DNA of 64,000 bases from Cubamyces lactineus (Eukaryota; Basidiomycota; Agaricomycetes; Polyporales; Polyporaceae). The notes beneath the pieces were generated by a model, which was given only the letters and a program-made list of their open reading frames with translations, did no database searches and was not told the DNA's origin. Below are positions 10,188 to 22,048 of the stretch, one piece after another. The position numbers and the translations under genes were made by a program. The stretch lies in contig JACDTU010000003.1 in the NCBI GenBank assembly GCA_022376465.1, positions 2,356,001 through 2,420,000 on the forward strand, read 5' to 3'. Position 1 is the stretch's first letter. Each line of letters starts with the position of its first letter.

Positions 10188-13100
10188 TCACCGAGCGGAC
10201 GTCACCCTTGTACCCTGCCCGCGTCCCTGCGCAGTGGACGTCTTGAAGCCCAGCTGGCGCATGGCGGCGACTAGGTCAGCCTTTTGGACGGGCTTGGCGA
10301 TGTACGCAGCAAAGAGGCCGTTCGCCTCGGTCGCTTCGGAACCGCTGTACGCGCTCACGGCGATTATCGGTGTGTTCGCGTTCTTGTTGTTGGTGCTTTT
10401 GATATAGCGTGCGGCGCCCTCGCCATCAACTGTCATCGTCGGATTGACCATCAATAAAACGATTCCCCAGTCGAACAAGATCATAGTTACTCACGAATAG
10501 GCATATGCAGGTCCATGAGGATACAGTCAAACTCTGTTAGTTAGGACAGACAGGTCAGTCGACTGCGGCAGGCGTCCAAGACGACGTTGACGTACTGATA
10601 TCGCCCATGGCCACACTGATGGCCTCAGAGCCGTCAGCAACGACCACACACCGACAGCCGAGACGGATGAGCAGCGTCTCGATGATCTTCGCCGTGATTG
10701 GGTTGTCCTCGGCCAAGAGACAAGTGACTGCGCGGTCGTTCGGGTCCGGTGCCCTCTTCAGGTCGATCGAAGCAACAGACGACGGTGGCGTATTCAGCTC
10801 GAACTGGCCAGATGCTTGCGGTCCTGCGCCGGACCACGAATCTGATATGGACCCGTCCCCAGTCGTAGAGACCGAAGCCGTTCGTAGTCGGCTGGGCATC
10901 GAGTTGCGGCGGACCTCGCCCTCCAGATGGTTGAGCTTGAAACGCTCAACAGCTCCAAATTCTGAGGGTTTGCGTGCATGGCTGCCTGCACTGCCGGGCG
11001 TTGGGGGACCGCGGGACACAGAAGAAGATATTGACGAAGTAGACGTAGCAGGCGAAGGCGGGTTCGTGGGAATCGGTAGAGGAGGCTTGGTGGTATCGAC
11101 AGGCGTGACGAGGTTGGTAGGCGGCTTCTTGACTCGATTCGATATACTGCGTCGTCTTGAATGGATGTTCGAGGGTTCTGAGAGGGCATGTGTGATGGGC
11201 GCAAGCTGATCCGTCTTCATCTTCCGAATCATGTCCTCGTTCGCCTGCTTGAGGACGGGCAGGTTCTTGAAGCTAAACGAGCCAAAGTCATCGTCCGACG
11301 GAGACGCAGTGGCCTCACGCGACACCGATGTCGGGGCACTAGCCGGCTGTACGACTGGGCTTCCAGTGCCTTGCGCAGGGCTGTCGGCGCCGAACTGCTG
11401 CGTGAGAGATGGCTGCTCGCTGTCATTGAACAGCTGCAAGACGGCTCCACGAGGGTCGAAGTAGTCTGTGGACTCGGGATCAGTGACCTGCGGGATGAAC
11501 GCGGCCTCCGTAGTGGTGACTTTGTCCCAGTCGATGCCCGCGAAGAAGGGGTGCGCCTTCACTTCCTCGGCGCCGTTTGCGCCGAGACGCTTGGCCGGAT
11601 CCAAAGTCATCAGCCGCTGCATGAAATCCTTCGCTTCTGGCGAGACCTCGACGTAGTCCTCGTGCCATTCGATGTGACCCGAGAGGATGTTCTCGAACAC
11701 CTTCTCCGGGGTCTCGTCGTGGAACGGAGGTATGCCGTATAGGAACTCGTACGTGATCACGCCCAGGGCCCACTGTCATGCCATTCAGCGTGCTTTCAAC
11801 ACCAGGCGGAACGGAAAAAGGACTCACCCAATCGACCGCAGCGTCGTCTCCCCGCAGCCCAAGAATAGTCTCAGGGGCGAGGTAGTCAGGAGTGCCCACG
11901 ACCTTCTGTTCGGCAGGGGGTGTATTTCCCGAAGTAGGATGGGAACGGAGGTCGTTCGTCAGCTCAGTGGCGAACGATTGCAGAGGGCTATCGGAGAGCT
12001 GCTTGGTGTTGCCGTTTCTGCGGAACGACAAGAAACCCGAAGCCAGAGACTCCGAGCCACTCGATTCACTCGGGTCATCTGAAAGTGGCAGATAAGGGGA
12101 AGATCCGAGGCGAGGGAGCGACGGCGTCCGGTGGTTGAAGTACGAACCTCCTCCTTGCTGAAGATCGACGGAGAACATGGGGGAAGCCGCCATGTACGCA
12201 GAGTCAATAGACGGTGGTCGCGAAGTAGGGCTGCCGCGAGCATGACCACGTACACCGCGATCGGAAAGCAGTTGGGGAGCGCGAGTCTGACGACCGAGCA
12301 GACCTATCCTACTCAGACCAAAGTCAGTCAACTTGAGATGACCGTGCTGGTCAATGAGCAGATTGTCGGGTTTGAGATCACTGCATCGTACCACTTTAGC
12401 ACACGTCGTTGAACAACACGCGAAATGACATACCGATGAACGATGCCGCGCTGGTGCAGGTACTCGAGACCAAGTGTAACCTCGGCGATGTAGTTCCTCG
12501 TCCACTCCTCCGGGAGAGACCCGAGCGACTTGATGAGGGCCGCGCAGTCGCCACCATTGAGGTACTCCATGACGAGGTACAAGTTCTCCTTGCTCTGGAA
12601 CGTGAAGTACAGCTTCGCCACGAACGGCGACTCTGCCTGCTTCATGAGGATCATCCGCTCCGCCTTGACGTTCGTGATCTGGTTCTTCGCAATCATGTCC
12701 GCCTTCTTCAAGACCTTGATCGCAAAGTAGTCCCCAGTCACCTTCTTCTTCGCGAGGAAGACGGACCCGAACGCGCCCTTCGAGATAGGCTTGATGATCT
12801 CAAAGTCCTTGATCGACGTCGGGGTCGTCCTCGACAGCGGCGCGACAGACGGAAGGCGCGGTGACAAGGGCGTGCCAGACTGCGAGGCGGTCGGGCTGAT
12901 CATCGGCTGCGCAGTAGAATGCCGGCGGCGCGACGGGCGAGTCGTCGTGACATTCGCGTCCTGAGGGGAGACCATAGGAGATACCGGGGGCGTGATGTAG
13001 AGCTTGGGCTCGAGATTCTGCGGTGATCGTCGCGCGCGAATGGTCATGCTGGATATAGGCTCGTTCAGATCCATAGGAGGCGGCTGCTCCGACGCGATGA

Positions 13101-16100
13101 TGGGCGCGGCAAGCGCCAGTGGAGAAGATATTGACGACGGAGTCGACGACCGGGTTTGGTGAGTGGAGGTCTGCTGCCAGTACATAGGAACAGGAACAGC
13201 GGACACGGAAGGCAAGCTCGATGGGCTCATCGTGATCGCGGACGCGCTATCACGACTAGAGTCACGTCCAGAGTTGAAGGGAATGGGAGAGGCAGACGCG
13301 ACAGGTGTCGGATCCGCGGAGGATTGCTGGCCGTTAAACGCATATTCCGACGTCGTGCTGGAATGATCATCCTCCTGGCGGTCATCGCCCTCCTTACCTT
13401 CCGTTCCCTGACCCTCTTCACCCTCACCATCGTCCTCGCCCTCATCATCCTCATCGCCCTCCTCGCCGTCATAGACAGAAAGAGTCTGCTCGACCCTCTC
13501 CTCCCACTCCTGCCTGATCTTCTCCGAGTACTTAATCGTGTTCTGCAGGCGCACGACGTTGTCGATCTTCTGACGCATCACCCTCTCCGCATCCTCGATG
13601 AGTTGTGTGAGCGCAGCATCCTCAATCGAAGGCTTGTTCCACCGGCGTATTTGGGACATCTTGCGCTCCGACGCGGGCGAGAGCAAGCGCTGGCGCTCGA
13701 TCGGCTCCGCAGATTCCTCCTCCTTCAAGGCGGGGATGGACACCTCAGCGGCGAGCTGCAAGATGTCCTCGAGCTGTTCGAGTACCTGCCGCTGCATCTT
13801 CTTCACGCTGATGCGCTTCATCTTGAGCGGAGCGCGCAGGAGCTGAAGAGGTGAGGACGGCCCAGGAGACGAAGAGGGCGTAAAGATGGGCATCCCGCGG
13901 TACTCGGGCGCCGTCATGGGCGAGCTGCGGTCCATGGCCGTCTGCAGCTCGCGGATCGTGTTGCGAAGTTCGGAGATGGACTCGTTGCACTCTGCGATCT
14001 CCGCCTCAAGACGGTGCACCTCACTACACGTCTCGTTGTGCTTCTCGAAGTACCACTGCGGAACGCTGCACTCGCATATACGGCACAGAATAGGCGTAGT
14101 GTTGATGGGGCGGGAGAACGGGAAAGGAGTGACAGGCTCCAGTGTGCTTCGGTCGCCAAAGCCGACCTGTCCCGCCTCGGCGGATCCAGGCTCGTCGCCC
14201 ACATCGCCCGCCTCAAGGAGGATGGAAGGAGGGGCCTGCATATACTCGGGCGAACCAACTGGCCTGACCACCCACATCGAGTGTGTCGGTCGGCCTTCCT
14301 CACGATCAACCATCAGCATACCACTGCCCTCCATTTGCTGATACAGAGTGGTGGGCGCGGAGGGATCATCGGGATTGGGTATCATCAACTTGAACTTGAC
14401 CTCGACCGTACGGGAGTCGTCCTCCTGTAAACGTCGAGTCGCATCCCTGAAGACGTGCCAGTCCGATGGGGCGAGGAGCTTCGAGACTCGCGTCCCGAAG
14501 TAGTCTTGCGGGTCGGTCCTAATGAAACTGAAGCGTTCATAATGCGCCCGGATTAATGGCTGTGCACTGCACTCACCCGACAACACCTCGCCAGGCGTAG
14601 TTGATCCATATGAAGTGATCGCCATCGAGACTGAGCTCCATGACGATGTTCTGGTTCTGAGCAGTCTCCGCCTGTAAGCGGAGACGCTCCGTAGCGAGCA
14701 CCCGAGCAGACTCGTTGTTGCCGTCGAACTTCGAGGTAGTAGGCTTCGGGTGGTCACTCTCCTTGGCATGAGCGGCAGATGACGATATATCCTTAGTTGC
14801 CTCGTCTCTGGATCTTCGATTCTGACTGGTCGTCCGTGCCATTCGCAGCCGCGTTTCGTCCTCAGCGGATAGTTTGAGCGCGTTCTCCTGATCAGGCCGT
14901 GCCGCAGGCGTGGGAGCCGTAGCAGGGACCTCCTCTTCGGCGGGTTTCATGACAAACGTGAGCGGTTCCTCCTGTTCGTCGTCGTTGTCATCGAAGTTCC
15001 AGAACTGCTTCTCTGCCTCCCACCACTCGACGACTCGGCTAAGGCTGGCGATCGCGAGCAGGACCTGGACATACCAGTTCCGTCCGTGCCAATCAGGGTG
15101 CTCGTCCCAAGCCTTGCCGATGTTCTGGACGCGCTGGACCAGCGTCTCGCAGACCTTTGGGTTGGCGGTGAGCTGGTTGATAGACATGTCCAGTACATCC
15201 GTCGCGACTGCGATGATCTCATATAGAGTGGTCATGATCGGGTCCACCGGGTCATCGACCAATATGCGAGATGATCGGCGGTTCGAATTCGTACAGGACT
15301 CGGCGTAGTTTGATCGTGGAAGCGGTGAGCGCGAGCGGGAGGTCGAACGAGAGCTGTGACCGGAGCGAGGAGGGCGAACAGGGATGTGGATGGTGCGCGA
15401 AAGCCGCCGGGATGCTAAGCTCTGACCCGACCATTGACCGGACCGAGATGATTCGCCTTGCTTGCGGGGACTAACCGCCTCAGGAGGTGGTGTCGTGACA
15501 GCTGATGCAGGGCTTGAGCCCCCCGTGTTGGAGGCGACGATGCTCGTGGGTCGTTCCTTAGGTAGCGTTGGATGTCGTCGTAATGAAGAAGGGCTTGTGG
15601 ACGAGATGGATGCTGCAAGGAGGCCAGGGGAAGACGTCCGATGCGTCAGCGTAGGCTGCTTAGGACTTTCCTCGTCAAGAGACGCACGTTGACGGCTGTG
15701 GTAATTGCTGCCCTCGGGTTCCGCATCGTACCCTCCATCCGAACTCATTTCATCAAACTGCAAGGCAGACCTGAGCTCTTGCGGTTGGAGGACGAACGCC
15801 TCGCGGAGAGGCTCGACATCGCCAAACTGGGACTCGCGATCTCGTTCACGGTCGTGCTCGCGCTGCTCGCGTTCAGCCTCCTGCTCGTGCTCGCCCTCGC
15901 GGAGACGCTCCTCGAAGAAGGCTGTTATGGAGTTGGTGACGCGCTGCAACTCCTTGTCGCATTCGGCCTTGGCAGCCTTGAGGCGACGTGTAACATGGCG
16001 CCTGACGAAGGGCATAGATACCGTGTTGGAGCCGGATCCATGAGAGTTGGTGATGCTGCTAGAGCTGGCTTGGTGTTGGATGGGGTTCAGGACGGTCTCT

Positions 16101-16156
16101 GGGGAAAACACGAGGGGGCTTGGCGGCTGTCTTCGAGGCAAGCTCGAGTCGGACAT
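10188..16156 (-). CDS. RIM15: Rim15/Ppk18/Cek1-type AGC kinase with PAS, receiver and CxxC/HxxxxC domains
   Basis: About 1,900 residues. I chose the start MSDSSLPRR; the frame stays open to an ATG at 16372, but that extra stretch reads like translated CT-rich leader. Order of parts: a disordered N-terminus; a conserved helical block (DPIMTTLYEIIAVATDVLDMS); a PAS-like region around GDHFIWINYAWRGVVG-TDPQDYFGTR; a zinc-type motif CRICECSVPQWYFEKHNETC; a long coiled or acidic region; then the kinase. Kinase motifs: GKGAFGSVFLAKK, FAIKVLKKADM, HRDLKPDNLLI (joined across an intron), LTDFGLSR and GTPDYLAPETI. About 150 residues are inserted between DFG and APE, as usual in this family. The C-terminus is a response-regulator receiver: CLLAEDNPIT, phospho-acceptor Asp in CILMDLHMP (a small exon near 10500-10540), and AYIAKPVQ. 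Rim15 proteins act downstream of nutrient signalling (PKA, TORC1) through the endosulfine/PP2A branch to drive quiescence. Confidence 0.95.
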
Positions 16157-17021
16157 AGAGGTGCCGTGGATGGGCGGGAAAGGAAAGGCGGACGTAGCCT
16201 TGGGGGAGGGGGAGGCGATGGGTGGGACTCGGTGGACGAAGGACGAGAGAGAGCAGAAAGACGGAGCGAGTGGTTCAGTTGAGGCTTGACATGAGGGAGC
16301 GATAGCAAGATGGATGGGCGGCGGTGACCTGGAGACGAGGAGGAGAGATTGAGAGTTGGTCTCAATGACCACACATCCAAGCCCTCGCCCCTCCTCTATC
16401 CAGTCCCTCGCCTAGCCGCCCTTTCCTTTCTCACACTTATTCCTCCCCCAATCTCGCGCGTCCCTCTTCATTCGTTCGCAGCACGCCCTTCTCTGCAGCA
16501 GACACACATGTATTGCAGCACATCTCCAGCACGCACGATTTTTTTCTCCGTCGCGTGCAGCACAAAGGACGGGAGGGCGTTCGGACGATACATCCGGCAG
16601 AGGCCAGGGGTGTCTTGGGTCCTGCCACGTTGAGTTCCCGGGTCCGGGAGAGAGGCCTCGAGCTGGGGCGCTTCGGAAAGCGTCGAGCGGAGGAGGGAAG
16701 GTTTGGAAAGCGTTAGCCAACCCATCTCTTCTCGCAGCGTCGCAATACACTCCCGCCGCACTTGCCTGGTCCAGGTCCCATCTGCCAGGCGTACGGCCTG
16801 CCCTCCTTCTCGTCATCTGCGTTTGCCTCCGCTTCCTGCCTCTCACTCAGTCCCACCCTCCCCCGAATACCTCCTCCTCATCTCACGCACCGTCACAGGA
16901 CCTCGCCAGTCCAGCAGGTTCGCTCCCATTGCTCCCCGTCACTCCATCTCCTCCTGCTCCCCGCCATCACAAGCCCGCGCGGGAGCCACTGACCTATACT
17001 CCTTACAGGAGGACCCTTGCC
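16157..17021. promoter_or_regulatory. Divergent promoter region, Rim15-type kinase / bS18m
   Basis: Both neighbours start outward from this stretch. The right half is strongly CT-rich (about 16800-17010), typical of a basidiomycete core promoter and leader. Overlapping frames here are biased by that composition and carry no motif. Confidence 0.5.
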
Positions 17022-17779
17022 ATGCTTTCCTTCGTGAACAGCTTCCGCGCAGCGGCGCGTCGCCAGTCACGCACGCCTCTTGCTGCACGCGCCGTGTCCA
17101 CCGTCCATGTCCAAGTGAACACGATGGACGCCGTGGAGTCAAAGCCCGTAGTGTATGCAGAAAACATGGAGCAGTTCTCCGACTATGTGCATGACATCGC
17201 CGAGGAGCAGGAGACCATCGCCGCTGGCTCTTCCGCTGTAGAGCCCTTGACTTTTGGCAAGGCTGCCGCCGAGGTCCGAGGTATGCGTAACCCGCCTTGC
17301 TTCCATGTCGCGCGGCTGATCAACGCGCTGGCGTAGGCGCATCTATCAACGCCAAGGGGTCACCAGTCCTCAAGGGTTTCGCTCCCGATCAGGTGCGTAG
17401 CGCTTCGTGTTCACTCTATCGCTGCGCTTCATAGCCATCCTCGCTTCAGTTCGTCCAGCCACGAGACTTCACGCGGGACGTCTACCTATCGAAACACGCC
17501 GCACGGACAAAAAAATCGCTGCTCGGCCCTGACGCCTCCACATCGCGCTACCTAGACGTCTTCTACCAGAGCAACGTCGATCCGCTCAACGAGTGCCGGA
17601 ACTCGACGCTCATGTCCCGCTTCGTGACAACCATGGGCAAAATCAAGGGCCGCAACGAGACGAACCTGACGTGGAAGAACCAGCGCAGGCTCGGCAAGGC
17701 CATCCGCCGCGCGAAGATGATGGGCATCATCCCTGTGCTCAGCAGGCGGCACCTCTTGCACAACTCTGGCAGGTTTTAA
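17022..17779 (+). CDS. RSM18: Mitochondrial small-subunit ribosomal protein bS18m
   Basis: About 220 residues in three exons. The N-terminus, MLSFVNSFRAAARRQSRTPL, is rich in Arg and Ser with no acids, which fits a mitochondrial presequence. Introns lie after EVRG (donor GTATGC near 17281) and after FAPDQ (GTGCGT near 17391). The last exon holds the S18 core: DPLNECRNSTLMSRFVTTMG, KIKGRNETNLTWKNQRRLGK and AIRRAKMMGIIPVLSRR. Bacterial and mitochondrial S18 binds 16S-type rRNA beside S6 on the platform of the small subunit. The long N-terminal extension is normal for fungal members. Confidence 0.93.
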
Positions 17780-18373
17780 TCGGCGCGCTCCGCATAGATG
17801 CAGTAGACGTCTTTACTCTACTACTCCTATCTCACACTATACATTACGCCCCGCTATATTAGATGCGACGACTGCTTTGGTTACAGCTTCAAAGTTCGAA
17901 GGCTACCTGCGCGTGATAGCCTCCATTCCCGGCATGGTATGGCTCACACTCCGGACCGAAACAATGTCGCAAGAGCGTCCGATGTGCACACGCAAACCTA
18001 GGCTCTCAAGCGGAGGGCACGCCCTGTAGAGCCGCACCCTCGGATGCTTCTCACTGGGCAACAGGCTTTGGTGTTATGTCATGGCTCCGTCCTATGATCG
18101 CACCAAGGGCTTCTCGTCATATACAGGCGGTGTCAGCGACTTACTGGAAGCGTCGGAACTGGAGCAGGCGCAGGTCACCGGGTCGTCTCCGACGACCTTA
18201 TCGGCCACATGTCAATGCGCCTTTCCTTGCTCGGACGAGGTGGCGGCGGCTTGAGCCCAAGTACGAAATGGCCGTGAGTCTCCATCAGCCCGCGGGAGGA
18301 GTCTTTCCAAATGAGATGAGACGTCAATACAGAATGTAGGAGCTAAGAGGTGAAGTCCGGGATAACAATATGG
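17780..18373. other. Intergenic between convergent genes
   Basis: This is 3' flank of bS18m (+) and Rpn11 (-). An 87-codon plus-strand frame at 18076-18339 has no motif and was not called. Confidence 0.6.
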
Positions 18374-19608
18374 CTACAATTCTGCGAGGAGCATCGTCCC
18401 GAGGTTCTGCACCACCTGGTCGCCAATCGCCTTCTCGACCTGCTCCTCGAGATGGCGTTTGGGATCCTGCTTTCCTACATGCCGCGTCTTCAGCTGTTCT
18501 GGCGTCAATGTCGACTCTTCTTGCACGGACTTGTTGTATGCCGCCGAAAGCGTAAGCATAGACTGTAATTGCCATTCCGAACAGAGACAGGCACGAGCAT
18601 TGAAAGGCGAGTGTCAGCCAAGACTCATCACACGGCCAGGCTTAGCGTGTGAGCACGTACCTTGATCGCCTTCTCGTTCCCCTCTTTATGGTGCTTGAAG
18701 TCTCGCAACGTGAGACCCTCTGTCCAGTTGCGTTTGTGAAGGTTCATGAGCATCGCCTGCTCAAGCTCTGTCTTGCGGTAATTTACGGCGATCGAGTAGT
18801 AGTGCCGGTTGAGACCGTGGATGAGAGCCTGGATGGAAGGTTTGTTGATGTGCCCGATATTTGACGTCGTCTGACGCGGTTCTAGTCCTTGGAGGACCAT
18901 GGTAGGGTTGATAAGCCGGAACGCGTCGATGACGACCTTGCCCTTCACGGACTGGATGGGATCTACGACCACGGCAACTGACCGGCGGTCGAGTTGCTCG
19001 AACGACTGCGCACGGCGTTATTTCTGGACGCGACCTTCGGAGCGGAGGAGGCACTATACCTGCTGCGTATTGATATCGACGCTAGACAACCAGCATCCGA
19101 AGCCTGGGTGAGAGTGGTACCAACCCACGACCATCTCTGACCTGCACGCATATGTGAGCACGCGACTCACGGTATACCAGCAAGCCCGACCCACCGCCCG
19201 GTTTGCTTCAACATGTCCAACATCTTTGCCTGGAAGACTTCGTCCACGGACTCGACGGAGACGGTTGTTCCAGATTGAGGCATAGCGAAGACGTCGATGA
19301 CATGCACAGTATATTCGTCCACAAACTCTCCGAGCATAAGACCCATGACTTCCATGGGTACACCGGCGCGGCCATGCTTCAGCATCTGCGCAGCGAAGAT
19401 GAGCGAAAGCATGCAAGACATCGTACACGAGCATCCTTACCTTCAGTAGTGCAAGCGAGGATATGTGGATGACTTCGCCACTGGTACACCGTCAGTCTAC
19501 CGCCTTAGAGCATTAGTACTATACATACTTGTCCGGAATAGTCGTATCTCCCCCCTGGCGGGCAGCGGCGGCCTGAGCAAGCAAAGCGTCCATGTCAGAT
19601 TCCATCAT
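18374..19608 (-). CDS. RPN11: 26S proteasome lid deubiquitinase Rpn11 (PSMD14), JAMM metalloprotease
   Basis: About 310 residues over several exons; the whole protein aligns with Rpn11 by eye. Start [18 protein letters not shown], then [21 protein letters not shown]. The JAMM catalytic set is complete: Glu in [11 protein letters not shown] and the metal site [14 protein letters not shown], with both His and the Asp. [40 protein letters not shown] and [17 protein letters not shown] [17 protein letters not shown] complete the family signature. Phased joints: PDN-GEV, LLK-MLKHG, TGR-SEMVVG, INTQQ-SFEQ and KAIK-SMLTL. It removes ubiquitin chains at the proteasome entrance. The last few residues (TMLLAEL) are shorter than in animals. 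About 250 bases separate its start from the next gene, so the two may share a bidirectional promoter. Confidence 0.96.
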
Positions 19609-19859
19609 TATAGGATTTAAGCGATGTCCAGTGGTAGAGGGAAGGGCGGGAGGATGAAGGTCGGAGGGAAGTCTGCAAGCTCTCTTAGCGAAAGGACTCG
19701 CGTCGCTGACGCGTCGTGCCTAGTACACGGCGCACGTGCGGGGTTTGTTTGCATCTGTTGTTCAAGAGCCTCTAGAAACAGACGCCCATGGCACTCGTCC
19801 TAGCACTACGGGCGCCAAATTCATTCATGTAACCTCTCACCGCCACACTCGGAAATGTC

Positions 19860-21895
19860 ATGTCTTCCAGCGAGCTCTCCAATGCACTCAACCCAGACGT
19901 TGTAGCAAGGCCAAGAAGGAGGCATACTCAACATGCTGTGCCGCTGATAGCACCACCTACTCCTGCTCTTGCACCGCAGCAACCTGTACCCCACCGCAGC
20001 GAACTTGAACTAGCAATTGCGCCTCCCTCAGTGGAGGTTGAAGCTATCGCACCTCAGTGTGTACTCCGTTCGTTTGACTCAAATATGTGCTGACTGGAAA
20101 CTCAGAATCGTCTCTCAGCCACCTGCGAGAAATGGGAATCCCGTGCTTGAGCTCTACCGGGTGATCGCCACTGCTGGAGAAGCCGCGGCGGCTGAGCGGA
20201 AACGTCGCATTGCTTGGGAACGGGAGCAGGAGGCAAAGACTCTGCAACGTCAGAAAGAGATGGAACGGCAAATCCTCGACATGCGCGAAGAGATTAATAT
20301 GCTCAAGGCATACATCACCTCGCACCCTCACATTCCCACTCCTGGAATCATTCAGGGTCCGTCTATCGTCAATACCATACCCTCGACCGCGCACATTGAG
20401 CCGGTATCTCCTACCCTTGAGCCCTCACCGCAGACACCGCTCTCCCCAATATCTCCTGTTCCCACTCATCCAGCGGTACCACAGGCCTTGTTCGTGGAAG
20501 GATCCTCTTCACATCCACTGAACGCGCAGCAGTATCATGTACACCCGTCAGTATACGATGGTCACTCCCCAGCATTGCACGTTATTTCACCTCCTGCCTC
20601 CATATCATCCACGCCCCAGTTCTCCCCCGCTTCTGCAGAACACCTTGCACCTCCCACACCGCAATCTACAGGTATCACGAACACGCCTGTTCCTTCATCC
20701 CCGTTACCAGAGGCTATTCCGCCGCGCAAACGGCCGAGGCTTGTCGCAGAAGACGAGAGCGACTACCAGAGTGACACGGATGATGATGCCGACGATCCTT
20801 CTGCTGAACGCGGGGGCCAGCGAAGGAACGGACACGACGGGCGCTGTCTGACAATTCATGTAGGCCAGAACCATTCTGATAACAGATATATGTATTGACC
20901 TTATCCTACAGCACGCAATGCGCATCCACATACGAAAGATGATGAAACTTAAGCACGACGACGATCTCCCCGAAAGTCACTTCGAAGGCGCCCCTCTTCT
21001 CGCCGACCAGCCCGTACGATTCGTCTGGAACAAGACAACGAAGCAGTCGGCTCACAATGCGGCGATGAAGCGGCGCATCGTAAGCGACCTCAAAGCGAAT
21101 CGCACTAGGTACAAGCACGTTCCCGACAAGGAGTTCAATAAGAGAAACCTGGAGAGCGTCTTCGATCAGGTGTTCACGACCTTGAGGCAGAGGCACAAAG
21201 CGCAACAGGATGCTACCGCGGCAAGCCGTCTCCAGCGCAGGGAGAATCAGAAAGCCCTCAAAGCACGGCGGCTGCAACGGAAGAAGGCGGTGCGTCCGCC
21301 GGCCATAACCTCACCCTGATCGGAATCTGATCGGCCTCTGTAGAAACTTAGCAACCGCGTCGACGCGCGCAAGAAAATCGACGCATTTGCGCAGCCCGTC
21401 TTTGAGACCGCCCTGCACCAGGACTGTATGTCGTCCGAGGAATCTGATGGAGAGTACGTCGAGGATGGCGAGAAGGTGCAGGTATTCCGGACGCGAGGCC
21501 CGTCGTGGAGGAGCGCCCGGCTGCTCCGATATTACGCCATTCTAGACGACCAGGACCGCCTGGAGAAGAGCATGAAGCCGAAGAGGGGTATCGGGCGACG
21601 GATCCGCCGCGAAGGCCCCCCGAAAGACGGCCTCTTCCTTCCCCCGAAGGGCGTCGCACGTTGGATGGTGAGCCGGCGATGGATTCAGGAGACTGAGTCG
21701 ATGCGGCCAGACTTGGTTGATGCTCTTCGAGAGCTGGTGGTTGATGTTGCAGAGCAAGAGACCGAGGTCACAAGGGTCATGCTCGGTGCTGAAGAGAGTG
21801 AAGATGAGGCGACACAGGGGACGCTCGCTCCTGATGCGTATGCACACATATCGGACACTAGCTATTCCTTACACAATGCTCTACAACCAGTGTAA
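19860..21895 (+). CDS. Uncharacterised basidiomycete protein, disordered N-terminus, basic conserved C-terminus
   Basis: About 630 residues in four exons (joints APQ-IVSQPP, TIH-HAMRIH and QRKKA-KLSNR). I do not recognise a named domain. Residues about 90-145 form a charged coiled coil (AAAERKRRIAWEREQEAKTL, QRQKEMERQILDMREEINML). A Pro/Ser-rich linker follows, ending in a basic patch, PPRKRPRL, that looks like a nuclear signal, and an acidic run, DESDYQSDTDDDADD. The C-terminal half is basic and ordered-looking: MKRRIVSDLKANRTRYKHVP, EFNKRNLESVFDQVFTTLRQ, VFRTRGPSWRSARLLRYYAI, LDDQDRLEKSMKPKRGIGR and FLPPKGVARWMVSRRW. The mix of coiled coil, acidic and nuclear-type segments suggests a chromatin or transcription role, but that is inference only. 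Confidence 0.8.
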
Positions 21896-22048
21896 TCAGT
21901 GTTTATATGCTATCTATCGATCCACTACCTCCCGCTACCTCGCTTGCTTTGTCGTTACTGGGTCCTGAGGATCAAATCAGTTCCGCATGCGCGGTTGCAA
22001 GTACATCCCAATGCTCTGGTGGTTCCGACGCCGGTGCAGCCGACTCCA

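Noticed and set aside
16157..16372. N-terminal extension of the Rim15-type kinase to an ATG at 16372
   Set aside because: The added residues read like a translated CT-rich leader; MSDSSLPRR is a better start, though this is not certain.
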